Shown: one piece after another, positions 24,732 to 32,459 of the stretch
How positions within the stretch are numbered: position 1 is the stretch's first letter
Layout of the letters: the number at the start of each line of letters is the position of its first letter
Source: an uncultured Muribaculaceae bacterium
GTDB lineage: Bacteria; Bacteroidota; Bacteroidia; Bacteroidales; Muribaculaceae
Length of the DNA stretch: 37,520 bases
Assembly: GCA_947629175.1 (NCBI GenBank)
Contig: CANRCT010000031.1
Span: forward strand, 1 to 37,520
Reading direction: 5' to 3'
Notes under the pieces: generated by a model
What the model saw: the letters and a program-made list of their open reading frames with translations, nothing else
Databases searched by the model: none
Told to the model about the DNA's origin: nothing
Made by a program: the position numbers and the translations under genes

Positions 24732-25454
24732 TCAGGCGGGGAGGGATGATTCAATGGTGGCGCGGCAGCGGGCTATGAGGTCGGGTAGGTTGTAGGGCGC
24801 GCCGTCGGCCGGAGGATTGATGGCCGGATGGATGGTGAGGGTGATGGTGCCCGGGACGGGGAACTGTTTGAACCGGGGCAGCACGTGGAATGCACCGTCG
24901 ATAGTCAGGGGCACTACCGGCAGGTGGAACTCCTCGGCGAGAAGGAATGCGCCGCGCTTGAAGGATCGGACTTTGCCGTCCCATGTGCGGGCGCCTTCGG
25001 GGAATACTACTACCGACAGGCCGGAGCGGAGCAGACGCTCGGCGCGCTCCATGGTGTGGCGCAGCGACGAGGGCGACGAACGGTCGACATAGATCTGCTC
25101 TATGCGCTCGCAGGCATAGCCGACGAGAGGGATGCGGCGAAGCTCCTGCTTCATCATCCAGCGGAACTGGTGGCCGAGCCAGCCGTAGATTGTGAAAATA
25201 TCGTATGCTCCCTGATGGTTGGCGACGAATATGTAGCTCTGTGAGGGGTCGATGTTGCCGCGGCCATTGACGCGCACTCTGACGAAGGCGAGCCAGCACA
25301 TCAGCCGGCTCCATGCGACTTCGGGATAATATCCCGCCCAGCGTCCGGCCCCGAGCGAGGCGCCGGCGATAGCCGTAAGGGCGGTGAGCACGGTGGCCAC
25401 CAGCATGAGGGGCAGCATCACGCAGATCTGATATACGCGGTAGAGGAAGAGCAT
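24732..25454 (-). CDS. plsC: 1-acyl-sn-glycerol-3-phosphate acyltransferase
   Basis: A 240-residue membrane-associated enzyme that acylates lysophosphatidate to phosphatidate in phospholipid synthesis. It has an N-terminal hydrophobic region (residues about 10-32), the acyltransferase motif NHQGAYD (His80 and Asp85) and FPEGART (151-157). The order of motifs and length fit PlsC. It is last in a minus-strand series: acyl-CoA ligase, prfB, plsC; the gap to prfB is 31 bases. The ligase at the head of the same run also handles fatty acids, so the run probably links fatty-acid activation with phospholipid synthesis. Confidence 0.95.
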   Translation of the reverse strand: MLFLYRVYQICVMLPLMLVATVLTALTAIAGASLGAGRWAGYYPEVAWSRLMCWLAFVRVRVNGRGNIDPSQSYIFVANHQGAYDIFTIYGWLGHQFRWMMKQELRRIPLVGYACERIEQIYVDRSSPSSLRHTMERAERLLRSGLSVVVFPEGARTWDGKVRSFKRGAFLLAEEFHLPVVPLTIDGAFHVLPRFKQFPVPGTITLTIHPAINPPADGAPYNLPDLIARCRATIESSLPA

Positions 25455-25485
25455 TGCAGGGAGTGTATGAAGAGGGTTTATGGGG

Positions 25486-26604
25486 TCAGTTCTGTTCGGT
25501 AGCGGCGAATTCCATCAGATAGGCTTTGATGAATCCGTCGAGGTCGCCGTCCATCACTCCACCGACGTCGGATGTCTGATAGCCGGTGCGGTGATCCTTG
25601 ACGCGGCGGTCGTCGAACACGTAGCTGCGTATCTGCGATCCCCACTCGATCTTCATCTTGCCCGCCTCGATCTTGGCCTGCTCCTGCATGCGGTGCTGGA
25701 GCTCCTTGTCGTAGAGTATGGAGCGGAGCTGACGCATGGCGTTCTCTTTGTTCTTAGGCTGGTCGCGGGTCTCGGTGTTCTCGATGAGTATCTCCTCTTT
25801 TTCGCCCGTATAGGGATCGGTAAACTGGTAGCGCAGGCGCACGCCCGACTCCACCTTGTTGACGTTCTGGCCGCCGGCGCCTCCGCTTCGGAAGGTGTCC
25901 CACGACAGCAGGGCCGGATCGACGCGCACCTCGATGGTGTCGTCGACGAGCGGGGTGACGAATACGGAGGCGAACGATGTCATGCGCTTGCCCTGGGCAT
26001 TGTAGGGCGACACTCGCACGAGGCGGTGCACACCGTTCTCGCTCTTGAGATAGCCGTAGGCGAAGTCGCCCTCGACGTTGATGGTGCATGACTTTATGCC
26101 GGCCTCGTCGCCTTCGAGAAGGTTGGCCATCGATGTCTTGTAGCCGTGGGCCTCACACCATCGCAGATACATGCGCATGAGCATTTGAGCCCAGTCCTGA
26201 CTCTCGGTGCCTCCGGCTCCCGAGTTGATCTTCAGCACGACTCCGAGCTTGTCCTCCTCGCGGCGCAGCATGTTGCGCAGTTCGAGGCGTTCGATCTTTT
26301 CTATGGTGGATGCGTAGAGGGCGTCGAGTTCCGACTCCTCCATGTCGCCGTCCTTGACAAATTCGAATGCTATCGAAAGTTCGTCGACAGCATCGGCCAC
26401 TTCGGCGTAGCCCTCTATCCATGCCTGCAGATCCTTTATCTTCTTCATCTGGGCCTGCGCTTCCTTGGGATGCTCCCAGAAGTCGGGCACGTGAGTGCGG
26501 AGTTCCTCTTCCTCCACTTCGATTTTCTTAGAGTCTATGTCGAGATACCGGCGGAGCGCCTGGGCGCGCTCTGAAGTTTCCTTAAGTTGTTCCTGTGTAA
26601 TCAT
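25486..26604 (-). CDS. prfB: Peptide chain release factor 2
   Basis: The 372-residue RF2 ends translation at UGA and UAA. Domain 1 helices are at about 1-100, followed by the core; the catalytic GGQ is at 244-246. The stop-recognition tripeptide, SPF in E. coli RF2, reads SPY (199-201). The RF2 programmed +1 frameshift site is absent: the codons for ALRRYLDID run in one frame with no internal UGA. The open frame continues 12 codons upstream, but a full promoter (TTTG, 20 bases, TATTTTTG) ends 5 bases before ATG 26604, so that start is favoured and the mRNA is predicted leaderless. The N-terminus MITQEQLKETSERAQALRRYL matches RF2. Confidence 0.95.
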   Translation of the reverse strand: MITQEQLKETSERAQALRRYLDIDSKKIEVEEEELRTHVPDFWEHPKEAQAQMKKIKDLQAWIEGYAEVADAVDELSIAFEFVKDGDMEESELDALYASTIEKIERLELRNMLRREEDKLGVVLKINSGAGGTESQDWAQMLMRMYLRWCEAHGYKTSMANLLEGDEAGIKSCTINVEGDFAYGYLKSENGVHRLVRVSPYNAQGKRMTSFASVFVTPLVDDTIEVRVDPALLSWDTFRSGGAGGQNVNKVESGVRLRYQFTDPYTGEKEEILIENTETRDQPKNKENAMRQLRSILYDKELQHRMQEQAKIEAGKMKIEWGSQIRSYVFDDRRVKDHRTGYQTSDVGGVMDGDLDGFIKAYLMEFAATEQN

Positions 26605-26609
26605 GAATG

Positions 26610-26641
26610 CAAAAATAGTGAAAATCGGCCGAAGCGTCAAA
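26610..26641 (-). promoter_or_regulatory. Promoter of prfB, 5 nt from the start codon
   Basis: On the minus strand: TTTG (26641-26638), a 20-base spacer and TATTTTTG (26617-26610), then CATTC and ATG. Both boxes match the Bacteroidetes consensus exactly. The -33 box overlaps the stop codon of the upstream ligase gene. A second -7-like match, TATGTTTG, lies at 26638-26645. Confidence 0.65.
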
Positions 26642-28436
26642 CATACATGCGCTCAATTTCTTCAGTATAACGTTCGTCAACTGCCTTCCGCTTGATTTTC
26701 AGGGTGTTGGTTAGCTCTCCGCTCTCCATGGTGAACGGCTGGGGCAGAAGAGTGAAGCGTTTGATCTGCTCGAAGGGAGCGAAGTCGGCCAGCAGGCGGG
26801 CGAGCCGCAGCTCATACAGCTCCTGTATGCGCGGATCGGCCACGAGGGCGGCGTTGTCGTCGGAGTCGATGCCGTGGGCGTCGGCGTAGCGGCGAAGCTC
26901 AGCGAAATCGGGCACGATCAGGGCGCTGACAAACTTGCGTCGGTCGCCGATGACGGCCACCTGCTCTATGTACTTGTCCTCGCCCAGCCGGCTCTCGATG
27001 GCCTGAGGCGCGATATATTTGCCGTTGGAGGTCTTGAAGAGGTCTTTCAGACGGTCGGTCAGTATGATGGCTCCGGTGGCATCGATGCGTCCGGCGTCGC
27101 CTGTACGGAACCATCCGTCGGCGGTGAATGCCTCTGCCGTAGCCTCGGGTTTACGGTAATATCCTCTCATGACCGTGGGCCCTTTGACCAGAATCTCGTC
27201 GTCGGGGCCGATCTTTACCTGAACGCGCGGTATCGGGGTGCCGACAGTGCCTATCTCATAGCCTATGCGGGGGAAGCACGACACTGTGGCCGTAGTCTCC
27301 GACAGCCCGTAGCCTATCAGCACGTTGATGCCACAGCAGTGAAAAAACTCGGTGATTGTGGGCGACAGGGGGGCGCCGGCTGTGGGGAATATGTTGCCAC
27401 GCTCCACTCCGATCACTCTCTGCAGCGGCGTGAATACGATCCGGTCATAGAACCTGTAGCGCATTTCAAGCAGCCAGGGGGCGCGCAGTCCCAGGCGCGC
27501 GTAGTCGAGATTGCGGCGGCGTCCGACCTTCTGGGCGCGCCGGGCTATGAAGCGACGCAGCGGGTTCATCTCGGCCATCTTGCTTTCGATGACGGTGTAG
27601 ACCTTTTCCCAGAAGCGGGGCACGGAGCACATGCACGTAGGGCGCCGTTCGCGCAACGTCTGCTGTATGCGGTGTGGGTCGTTGTTGATCGACACCGGTA
27701 TGCCGCTGTAAAGGCAGAAATATGTCCAGGCCCGCTCGAAGATGTGGCACAGCGGCAGGAAACAGACCGAGGAGTCGCGTTCGCTGAGCATGTCGAGCCT
27801 CTCGCGGTGTATCTCTATCGCGGCCGTGAAGCAGGAGTGGGGGAGTACGGCTCCTTTGGATTCTCCGGTGGTGCCGGATGTATAGATTATCGTTGCGATA
27901 TCTTCGGGGAGCGCTTCGCGCGTGCGCCGCGCTGCCTCGGGCAGATATTCTGCCGCGGAGGCTTTCCCGAGCTCCATGAACTGGCTGAATGTCATCGAAG
28001 CAGTGTCGGACGGATCGATATCAACATGGTCGAACGTCACAATCAGGTCGAGTCCAGTGGCCGGCGGGAGCAGCTTGCGCGCAAGCCCGTATTGTTCCTG
28101 CGAGCCGACGAAAAGCAGGCGTATCGAAGCGTCGTCGACGATGTATTTCACCTGTTCCCGGGAGCTGGTGGAGTAGATGGATACCGGGACTGCTCTTATG
28201 GCGAAAGCGGCGAAGTCGACGGCGAGCATCTCCTCGCGGTTGGCCGAGAAGATGCCTATGCGGTCGCCCGGGGCCACTCCGAGAGCAAGCAGCGCTGCGG
28301 CCACGGTGTCGGTGTCGGCGTCAAACTGCCGCCAGCTGATCGAAACCCACTCGTTGCCGTGAAGGCTTGCGAGAGCCTCGCGGTCGCCATATTTTGTCGC
28401 CTGGCGTTTTACCAGGCCGGTCAGTATATTGGTCAT
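26637..28436 (-). CDS. Long-chain fatty acid-CoA ligase (AMP-forming)
   Basis: A 599-residue enzyme that activates long-chain fatty acids to acyl-CoA with ATP. It shows the adenylate-forming family signatures: P-loop IIYTSGTTGESKG (183-195), GYGLSETTA, WFRTGD and the hinge region RLKDLFKTSNGKYIAP, followed by the C-terminal lid domain with KIKRKAV. Its length fits FadD15-type ligases. Start 28436 is chosen: the open frame reaches 28484, but the -7 box (28473-28480) lies within that extension. It is first in the run ligase-prfB-plsC (gap to prfB 32 bases), although prfB also has its own promoter. Confidence 0.92.
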   Translation of the reverse strand: MTNILTGLVKRQATKYGDREALASLHGNEWVSISWRQFDADTDTVAAALLALGVAPGDRIGIFSANREEMLAVDFAAFAIRAVPVSIYSTSSREQVKYIVDDASIRLLFVGSQEQYGLARKLLPPATGLDLIVTFDHVDIDPSDTASMTFSQFMELGKASAAEYLPEAARRTREALPEDIATIIYTSGTTGESKGAVLPHSCFTAAIEIHRERLDMLSERDSSVCFLPLCHIFERAWTYFCLYSGIPVSINNDPHRIQQTLRERRPTCMCSVPRFWEKVYTVIESKMAEMNPLRRFIARRAQKVGRRRNLDYARLGLRAPWLLEMRYRFYDRIVFTPLQRVIGVERGNIFPTAGAPLSPTITEFFHCCGINVLIGYGLSETTATVSCFPRIGYEIGTVGTPIPRVQVKIGPDDEILVKGPTVMRGYYRKPEATAEAFTADGWFRTGDAGRIDATGAIILTDRLKDLFKTSNGKYIAPQAIESRLGEDKYIEQVAVIGDRRKFVSALIVPDFAELRRYADAHGIDSDDNAALVADPRIQELYELRLARLLADFAPFEQIKRFTLLPQPFTMESGELTNTLKIKRKAVDERYTEEIERMYV

Positions 28437-28472
28437 GATACTTGTCGTTTTCCGGTTATGATAGTAATTATG

Positions 28473-28480
28473 CAAATATA
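28473..28480 (-). promoter_or_regulatory. -7 box of the acyl-CoA ligase gene
   Basis: On the minus strand this is TATATTTG, a full TAnnTTTG match, 36 bases before ATG 28436. It decides the start of the ligase gene. Confidence 0.6.
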
Positions 28481-28494
28481 ACAATTCTTCCCGG

Positions 28495-28563
28495 AAAAAA
28501 CGCCGCGTCGGGCGATATTTTCCGGGAATCTGCGGTTTAAGTGAAGCTAAGGATGCGCGGCGT
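28495..28563 (-). terminator. Possible terminator of the receptor-like barrel gene
   Basis: On the minus strand, ACGCCGCG directly after the stop pairs with CGCGGCGT about 48 bases later, followed by six or seven T residues (28495-28500). The large loop makes this uncertain. Confidence 0.45.
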
Positions 28564-28567
28564 GGAG

Positions 28568-31504
28568 TCAGCGCTTCTTCATGTCGAAGCGGTAGATGGC
28601 CGAGAGCATAGCGTAGCGCGGCAGGCAGTTGCGCCAGGTCTCGGTGCGTCCCTGTGCGTTGACTGAGGTGTAGACGTGCTTGGCCGAGCCGAGTATGTCG
28701 TAGGCTGCGAGCTTGAGGGTGAAGCCGCTCTTGGCGAATGTCTTGCTGACGGTGGCGTTCCAGATGTATTCAGTGGTGTTCATCTCCTTGTTCTCATATC
28801 CGCGGCGGAAGTAGGGATTGAACTGCGTGTTGAGGTCGATCTGTGCCGGGAGCTTCAGCAGCAGACGCAGCGACGGATTGTAGGCGTAGCTTGTGCGGTT
28901 GTTGAAGCCTTCGCGCTCGGAGTGCTGGTTTACGATATTCGTGCCGAATCCGACGCCTATCGTCGAGCCGCTCTTGAATGTGTAGTTGAGCGAGGCGTTG
29001 GGATTGAGGGTGGTGGAGAACACGGAGCTGCGCACCGGATTGGCGTCGACTGCCACATAGTCGGTGGAGTTGGCTCCGTTGGCCATCATATGCGCGTTGA
29101 TGCTGAAGTGATCGTCGAGCTGGGTGTTGAAATAGGTGAACAGATTCAGATTCCAGTTGCCTGAAATGTTTTCGGGGCGGCTTACGGTCACGCCGGTGGC
29201 CGGATTATAGGTCTGGGCCATGGATATTGACGATGTCCTGACGTTCCAGCCGCAGTTGACCTGCCATATCGTGCGGCGTTTTCCGCGTGAGAACCGGGTG
29301 AAATAGACATATACGTCGTGGCTCAGCGAGTTGCGAAGGCCGTCGGGGTTGCCGAGCACCACGTTCATCGGGTCGGATGTGTTGCGGTTGTCGACGAGGT
29401 AGCTGAAGAGCGGTGCCGTGTGCGACAGCATGTAGTTGATGCTCACGCTGATGGAGCGCACTTTGTTTTGCGATGCGAATCCGAGGTACACCGAGGGGAG
29501 CAGCCAGTCGTTGTTGCGTTTGAGATGCTGCTCGGTGATGCCCGGTTTTTCGAAATCGTAATGCTCGATATAGTGACGATATCCGAGGTTGAATCCCATG
29601 TTGAACGACGGATTGAGCGTGGAGTCGCCCGGCGCAGTCGGAGTATTGCTGTAGCTGATCCCACCCTGCAGGCGAGGCGAACTTGTGGTCTGGCGCGTAT
29701 AGGGCGAGTTGATCAGATCGGCGATAAGGTACTCGGGCCGGTGCATCGACGGCGGTTCGATCGGATCGGGCAGGCGGTCGGCCGAATAGGTGTGGAAGTC
29801 ACTGTTGTTGTAAGTGAAGTCGTAGATGCCGCGGGCAAACCATTGGAACTTCGTGGTGCGCTTCTCGCCGAATGTCGTGTAGTCGCGCGAGTACTGTACG
29901 TTGGCCTGCGCGGCCTTCTTGTGGATGGCCGAGGTGGTGTAGGTGTCGCGTTTCATCGGATCGGCTGCCGAGGTGTTGGCCGCTCCGATGGCCTGGTTGT
30001 AGAGTGTGCGGGTGTCGACGCTGTTGCGCTCTATGTCGGCGATGAGGTTGACTCTGACAACCCCTTTCCATGAGGCGGGGCGTATGGTGGTCCATGTGTT
30101 GATGCGTCCGTGGAAGTTCTCCGGGTTGTTGACCGACATGCTCTGTAGGCTCGTCAGCAGCTGGCGGCGGAAATCGTTGAGGGTCGGCGTGCGAGAGAAG
30201 AACACCGAGTCGATGGCCTCGCCGCGGAAGTTCTCTACCGGATCTTTGTCGAATGTTGCTGTCAGATCGGTGGTGCGGACTTTATTGCGGTCCCATGTGA
30301 CCGACGGATCGATCGTGAAGCTGAATGATTTGAAGCGGAAGTTGAGGTCGTGGTTGCTGCGGAGGGTGAAGCCTTTGTTGCGTCGGCGCAGTTCGCCGCG
30401 GCGGTAGAGGTCGCCCGACGGGTAGAAACGGGTGACCGACGAGAGCTCATGCTCGCGGATATCGTTGTGGCGGAAGTTGACGTTGCCCGACAGCTCGGTC
30501 TCCTCGCCGTTCTTGTAGCTGTAGTCGATGCCGCCCATTGCCACGCGGTTGATGCCGTTTTCAGAAGTGCGCTCCCACCACTGGCCGCTGTCGCCGGCCT
30601 GCGAGGAATTTCCGGTATTGTTGATGTTGCCGAACACCGATATGCGGAATTTGTCGGTATATCCAAGACCGAAAAGACGCCCCATGTAGCGGTCGCGGGT
30701 GCCGTAGCCGGCTTCGGCGTTGGCCATCCATCCCTTGATATACTCCTTTTTGAGCTGCACGTCCATGACGAGGTTCTGTTCCTCTTCGAGCTTGTCGGCA
30801 TTGGCGTCGGTGTGGGTAAGATAGGCGTCATCATCGGCCTTGTCGTATACCTTGAGGTTCTTGACCGTGTAGGCCGGGAGATTCTGGAGTGCCACTTTGG
30901 GATCGCCCTTGAAGAAGTCCTTGCCGTTGACGAGGAGTTCGTTGATCTTGCGGCCGTTGACCTCGATGACGCCATCGGCTGAGATCGTGGCGCCAGGCAG
31001 CTGGCGCACGAGGGCGTCGAGCATAGAGCCTTCGCCGAGCTGGAAGGCCGCCGCGTCAAACACCACCGTGTCGCCCTTCATCACCATCTTTACGCGGGTG
31101 CCGGTGACGGTCACCTCGTCGAGGGTGCGGTTGAGCTCCTTTTCCATCCTCAGGGTGCGGAGGTATTTGGTGTTCTCGCTGACCGATCCGATACGGAATG
31201 TGGTCGTAGTGGGAGCGTAGCCGTCCTTGTAGAGCGATACGCGGTAGTTGCCGATGCCCGAATGGACGAGGGCGCGCAGCTGGTTGCCCGACAGGGTCTT
31301 GGTGGCGTCGTTGCCGGTGAGAAGCTTGAAGTCCACTTTTACGGTGTCGTCTTTGTAGATCTCAACCTCGCAGGAGTCCACTGAATTCCATTCACGGTCG
31401 TAGACATAGCCTATGAGCATGAACTTCTTGAGGTCGGCCGAGGCCGGAAGAGCGGCGAGAATCACCGCGATGCTGATCAATGCAGTTCTTAAAATGTTGT
31501 GCAT
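28568..31504 (-). CDS. TonB-receptor-like outer-membrane beta-barrel protein
   Basis: A 978-residue outer-membrane protein with signal peptide (NILRTALISIAVILAALPASA). Residues about 25-125 form a carboxypeptidase-regulatory-like beta-sandwich; residues about 130-240 look like a plug domain (VTVTGTRVKMVMKGDTVVFDA, then LVRQLPGATIS and VNGRKINELLVNGKDFFKG); the rest is a large barrel of the OMP_b-brl type with many aromatic, Asn and Gly-rich strands. No SusD partner is adjacent, so it is not an evident Sus-type pair; the substrate is unknown. Start 31504 is the Met before the signal; the frame extends upstream through a non-coding G9 tract and hairpins. Confidence 0.92.
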   Translation of the reverse strand: MHNILRTALISIAVILAALPASADLKKFMLIGYVYDREWNSVDSCEVEIYKDDTVKVDFKLLTGNDATKTLSGNQLRALVHSGIGNYRVSLYKDGYAPTTTTFRIGSVSENTKYLRTLRMEKELNRTLDEVTVTGTRVKMVMKGDTVVFDAAAFQLGEGSMLDALVRQLPGATISADGVIEVNGRKINELLVNGKDFFKGDPKVALQNLPAYTVKNLKVYDKADDDAYLTHTDANADKLEEEQNLVMDVQLKKEYIKGWMANAEAGYGTRDRYMGRLFGLGYTDKFRISVFGNINNTGNSSQAGDSGQWWERTSENGINRVAMGGIDYSYKNGEETELSGNVNFRHNDIREHELSSVTRFYPSGDLYRRGELRRRNKGFTLRSNHDLNFRFKSFSFTIDPSVTWDRNKVRTTDLTATFDKDPVENFRGEAIDSVFFSRTPTLNDFRRQLLTSLQSMSVNNPENFHGRINTWTTIRPASWKGVVRVNLIADIERNSVDTRTLYNQAIGAANTSAADPMKRDTYTTSAIHKKAAQANVQYSRDYTTFGEKRTTKFQWFARGIYDFTYNNSDFHTYSADRLPDPIEPPSMHRPEYLIADLINSPYTRQTTSSPRLQGGISYSNTPTAPGDSTLNPSFNMGFNLGYRHYIEHYDFEKPGITEQHLKRNNDWLLPSVYLGFASQNKVRSISVSINYMLSHTAPLFSYLVDNRNTSDPMNVVLGNPDGLRNSLSHDVYVYFTRFSRGKRRTIWQVNCGWNVRTSSISMAQTYNPATGVTVSRPENISGNWNLNLFTYFNTQLDDHFSINAHMMANGANSTDYVAVDANPVRSSVFSTTLNPNASLNYTFKSGSTIGVGFGTNIVNQHSEREGFNNRTSYAYNPSLRLLLKLPAQIDLNTQFNPYFRRGYENKEMNTTEYIWNATVSKTFAKSGFTLKLAAYDILGSAKHVYTSVNAQGRTETWRNCLPRYAMLSAIYRFDMKKR

Positions 31505-31515
31505 GACTGGTTTAT

Positions 31516-31524
31516 GGGGGGGGG
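31516..31524. repeat. Homopolymer G9/C9 tract in the receptor leader
   Basis: Nine G residues on the plus strand (C9 on the coding strand) lie 11 bases upstream of the receptor-like gene start, right after its likely transcription start. Slippage here would change the 5' leader length. Confidence 0.85.
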
Positions 31525-31531
31525 TAAAATG

Positions 31532-31539
31532 CAAATAAA
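31532..31539 (-). promoter_or_regulatory. Candidate -7 box of the receptor-like gene
   Basis: On the minus strand this is TTTATTTG, one mismatch from TAnnTTTG. Transcription would start near 31525, next to the C9 tract. Confidence 0.4.
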
Positions 31540-31559
31540 AAATAGTCGATCGGTGGCGT

Positions 31560-31607
31560 GAGCCTCCGGCGGAGGCTCCCCGTATATATATGACGCCTTC
31601 GCGGCGT
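31560..31607. terminator. Two GC-rich hairpins after the marC-type gene
   Basis: GAGCCTCCG-G-CGGAGGCTC (31560-31578) and ACGCC-TTCGC-GGCGT (31593-31607). They lie between the MarC-family gene stop and the receptor promoter, both on the minus strand, so they may end MarC transcription; neither is followed by a T-run. Confidence 0.45.
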
Positions 31608-31638
31608 AAATCGTTACATACGGCGTTGAAAAAAATTA

Positions 31639-32292
31639 TTATGATCCGGCCGCGGCCTGGATGGTGCTGATGACGATCGGTTTCAGACCCGCCACGAAGC
31701 ATTCCACGGCGATCACCATCAAGAGCAGTCCCATGAGCCGCATCATCACGTTGTTGCCGGTCTCGCCGATCACTCTGACGAGACGCGTCGATGCGCGCAG
31801 GATGAAGTAGGTGAGCGTGTATATGAAGGCTATCGAGCCGATGAGCACTCCTTTAAGCGCCCATGTGTCGGCGGTGTCCATGAGCATGATGCCGTTGGCT
31901 ATCGCACCGGGGCCGCAGAGCAGCGGTATGGCAAGCGGAGTGACGGAGATGTCGTTGGCGTAAGTCTTTATCTCCTCGTCTTTGAGTTTGGTGTGCGACA
32001 CCCGTGCCTGAAGCATGTCGTAGCCGATCTTAAGGATGACTATGCCGGCCGCGATGCGGAACCCGTTGGTCGATATGCCGAAAAACTTGAAGAGAAACTG
32101 CCCGAGCATAGTGAATACAAGCAGCGTGACGAACGATATTATGGTGGCGCGGCGGACTATGGCGCGGCGCTGAAGATCGGTCATGTCCTGCGTCATGGTG
32201 AGGAATACGGGCATCGTCCCGAGCGGATTGGTGAGCGTGAAGAACGATGTCAGGCATAGAAATGCGAATGCGAGGATTGAAGTGTCGGGCAT
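31639..32292 (-). CDS. MarC family integral membrane protein
   Basis: A 217-residue inner-membrane protein with about six transmembrane segments. The TNPLGTMPVFL motif after the first helix and the PLAIPLLCGPGAIA motif in the middle are the paired half-repeat signatures of the MarC/UPF0056 family. It was once thought to affect multiple antibiotic resistance, but its transport function is not established. The gene stands alone, between the receptor-like gene and asnS, all on the minus strand. Confidence 0.93.
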   Translation of the reverse strand: MPDTSILAFAFLCLTSFFTLTNPLGTMPVFLTMTQDMTDLQRRAIVRRATIISFVTLLVFTMLGQFLFKFFGISTNGFRIAAGIVILKIGYDMLQARVSHTKLKDEEIKTYANDISVTPLAIPLLCGPGAIANGIMLMDTADTWALKGVLIGSIAFIYTLTYFILRASTRLVRVIGETGNNVMMRLMGLLLMVIAVECFVAGLKPIVISTIQAAAGS

Positions 32293-32356
32293 TGTGAGAG
32301 GATTGTGTTTTTTTGGTGTTGTAGAGTGATTGGCTGTGTGTGAGGTAGGAGAAGAT

Positions 32357-32373
32357 ACAGGCCTTACGCCTGT
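32357..32373. repeat. Short hairpin ACAGGC/GCCTGT
   Basis: ACAGGC, loop CTTAC, GCCTGT. It lies between MarC and the asnS terminator hairpin; possibly a second transcript-end structure. Confidence 0.5.
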
Positions 32374-32383
32374 GAAAGGCGCG

Positions 32384-32432
32384 AAAGCCTCATAAATTCA
32401 TCGGTGGGATTGCAGTGAATCTATGAGGCTTT
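32384..32432 (-). terminator. Terminator hairpin of asnS
   Basis: AAAGCCTCATA (32384-32394) pairs with TATGAGGCTTT (32422-32432) and the stem continues with ATTCA/TGAAT after one mismatch, around a 15-base loop. On the minus strand the stem ends in TTT. Confidence 0.65.
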
Positions 32433-32459
32433 TGCGTCGTAATGTCGGGGAAACGCCGG

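Noticed and set aside
26874-28481. 535-residue open frame antisense to the acyl-CoA ligase
   Set aside because: Same cause; the composition is typical of antisense frames of GC-rich genes and no motif is present.
28568-31504. SusC-type glycan importer
   Set aside because: No SusD gene is adjacent and the barrel fits the OMP_b-brl type rather than SusC.
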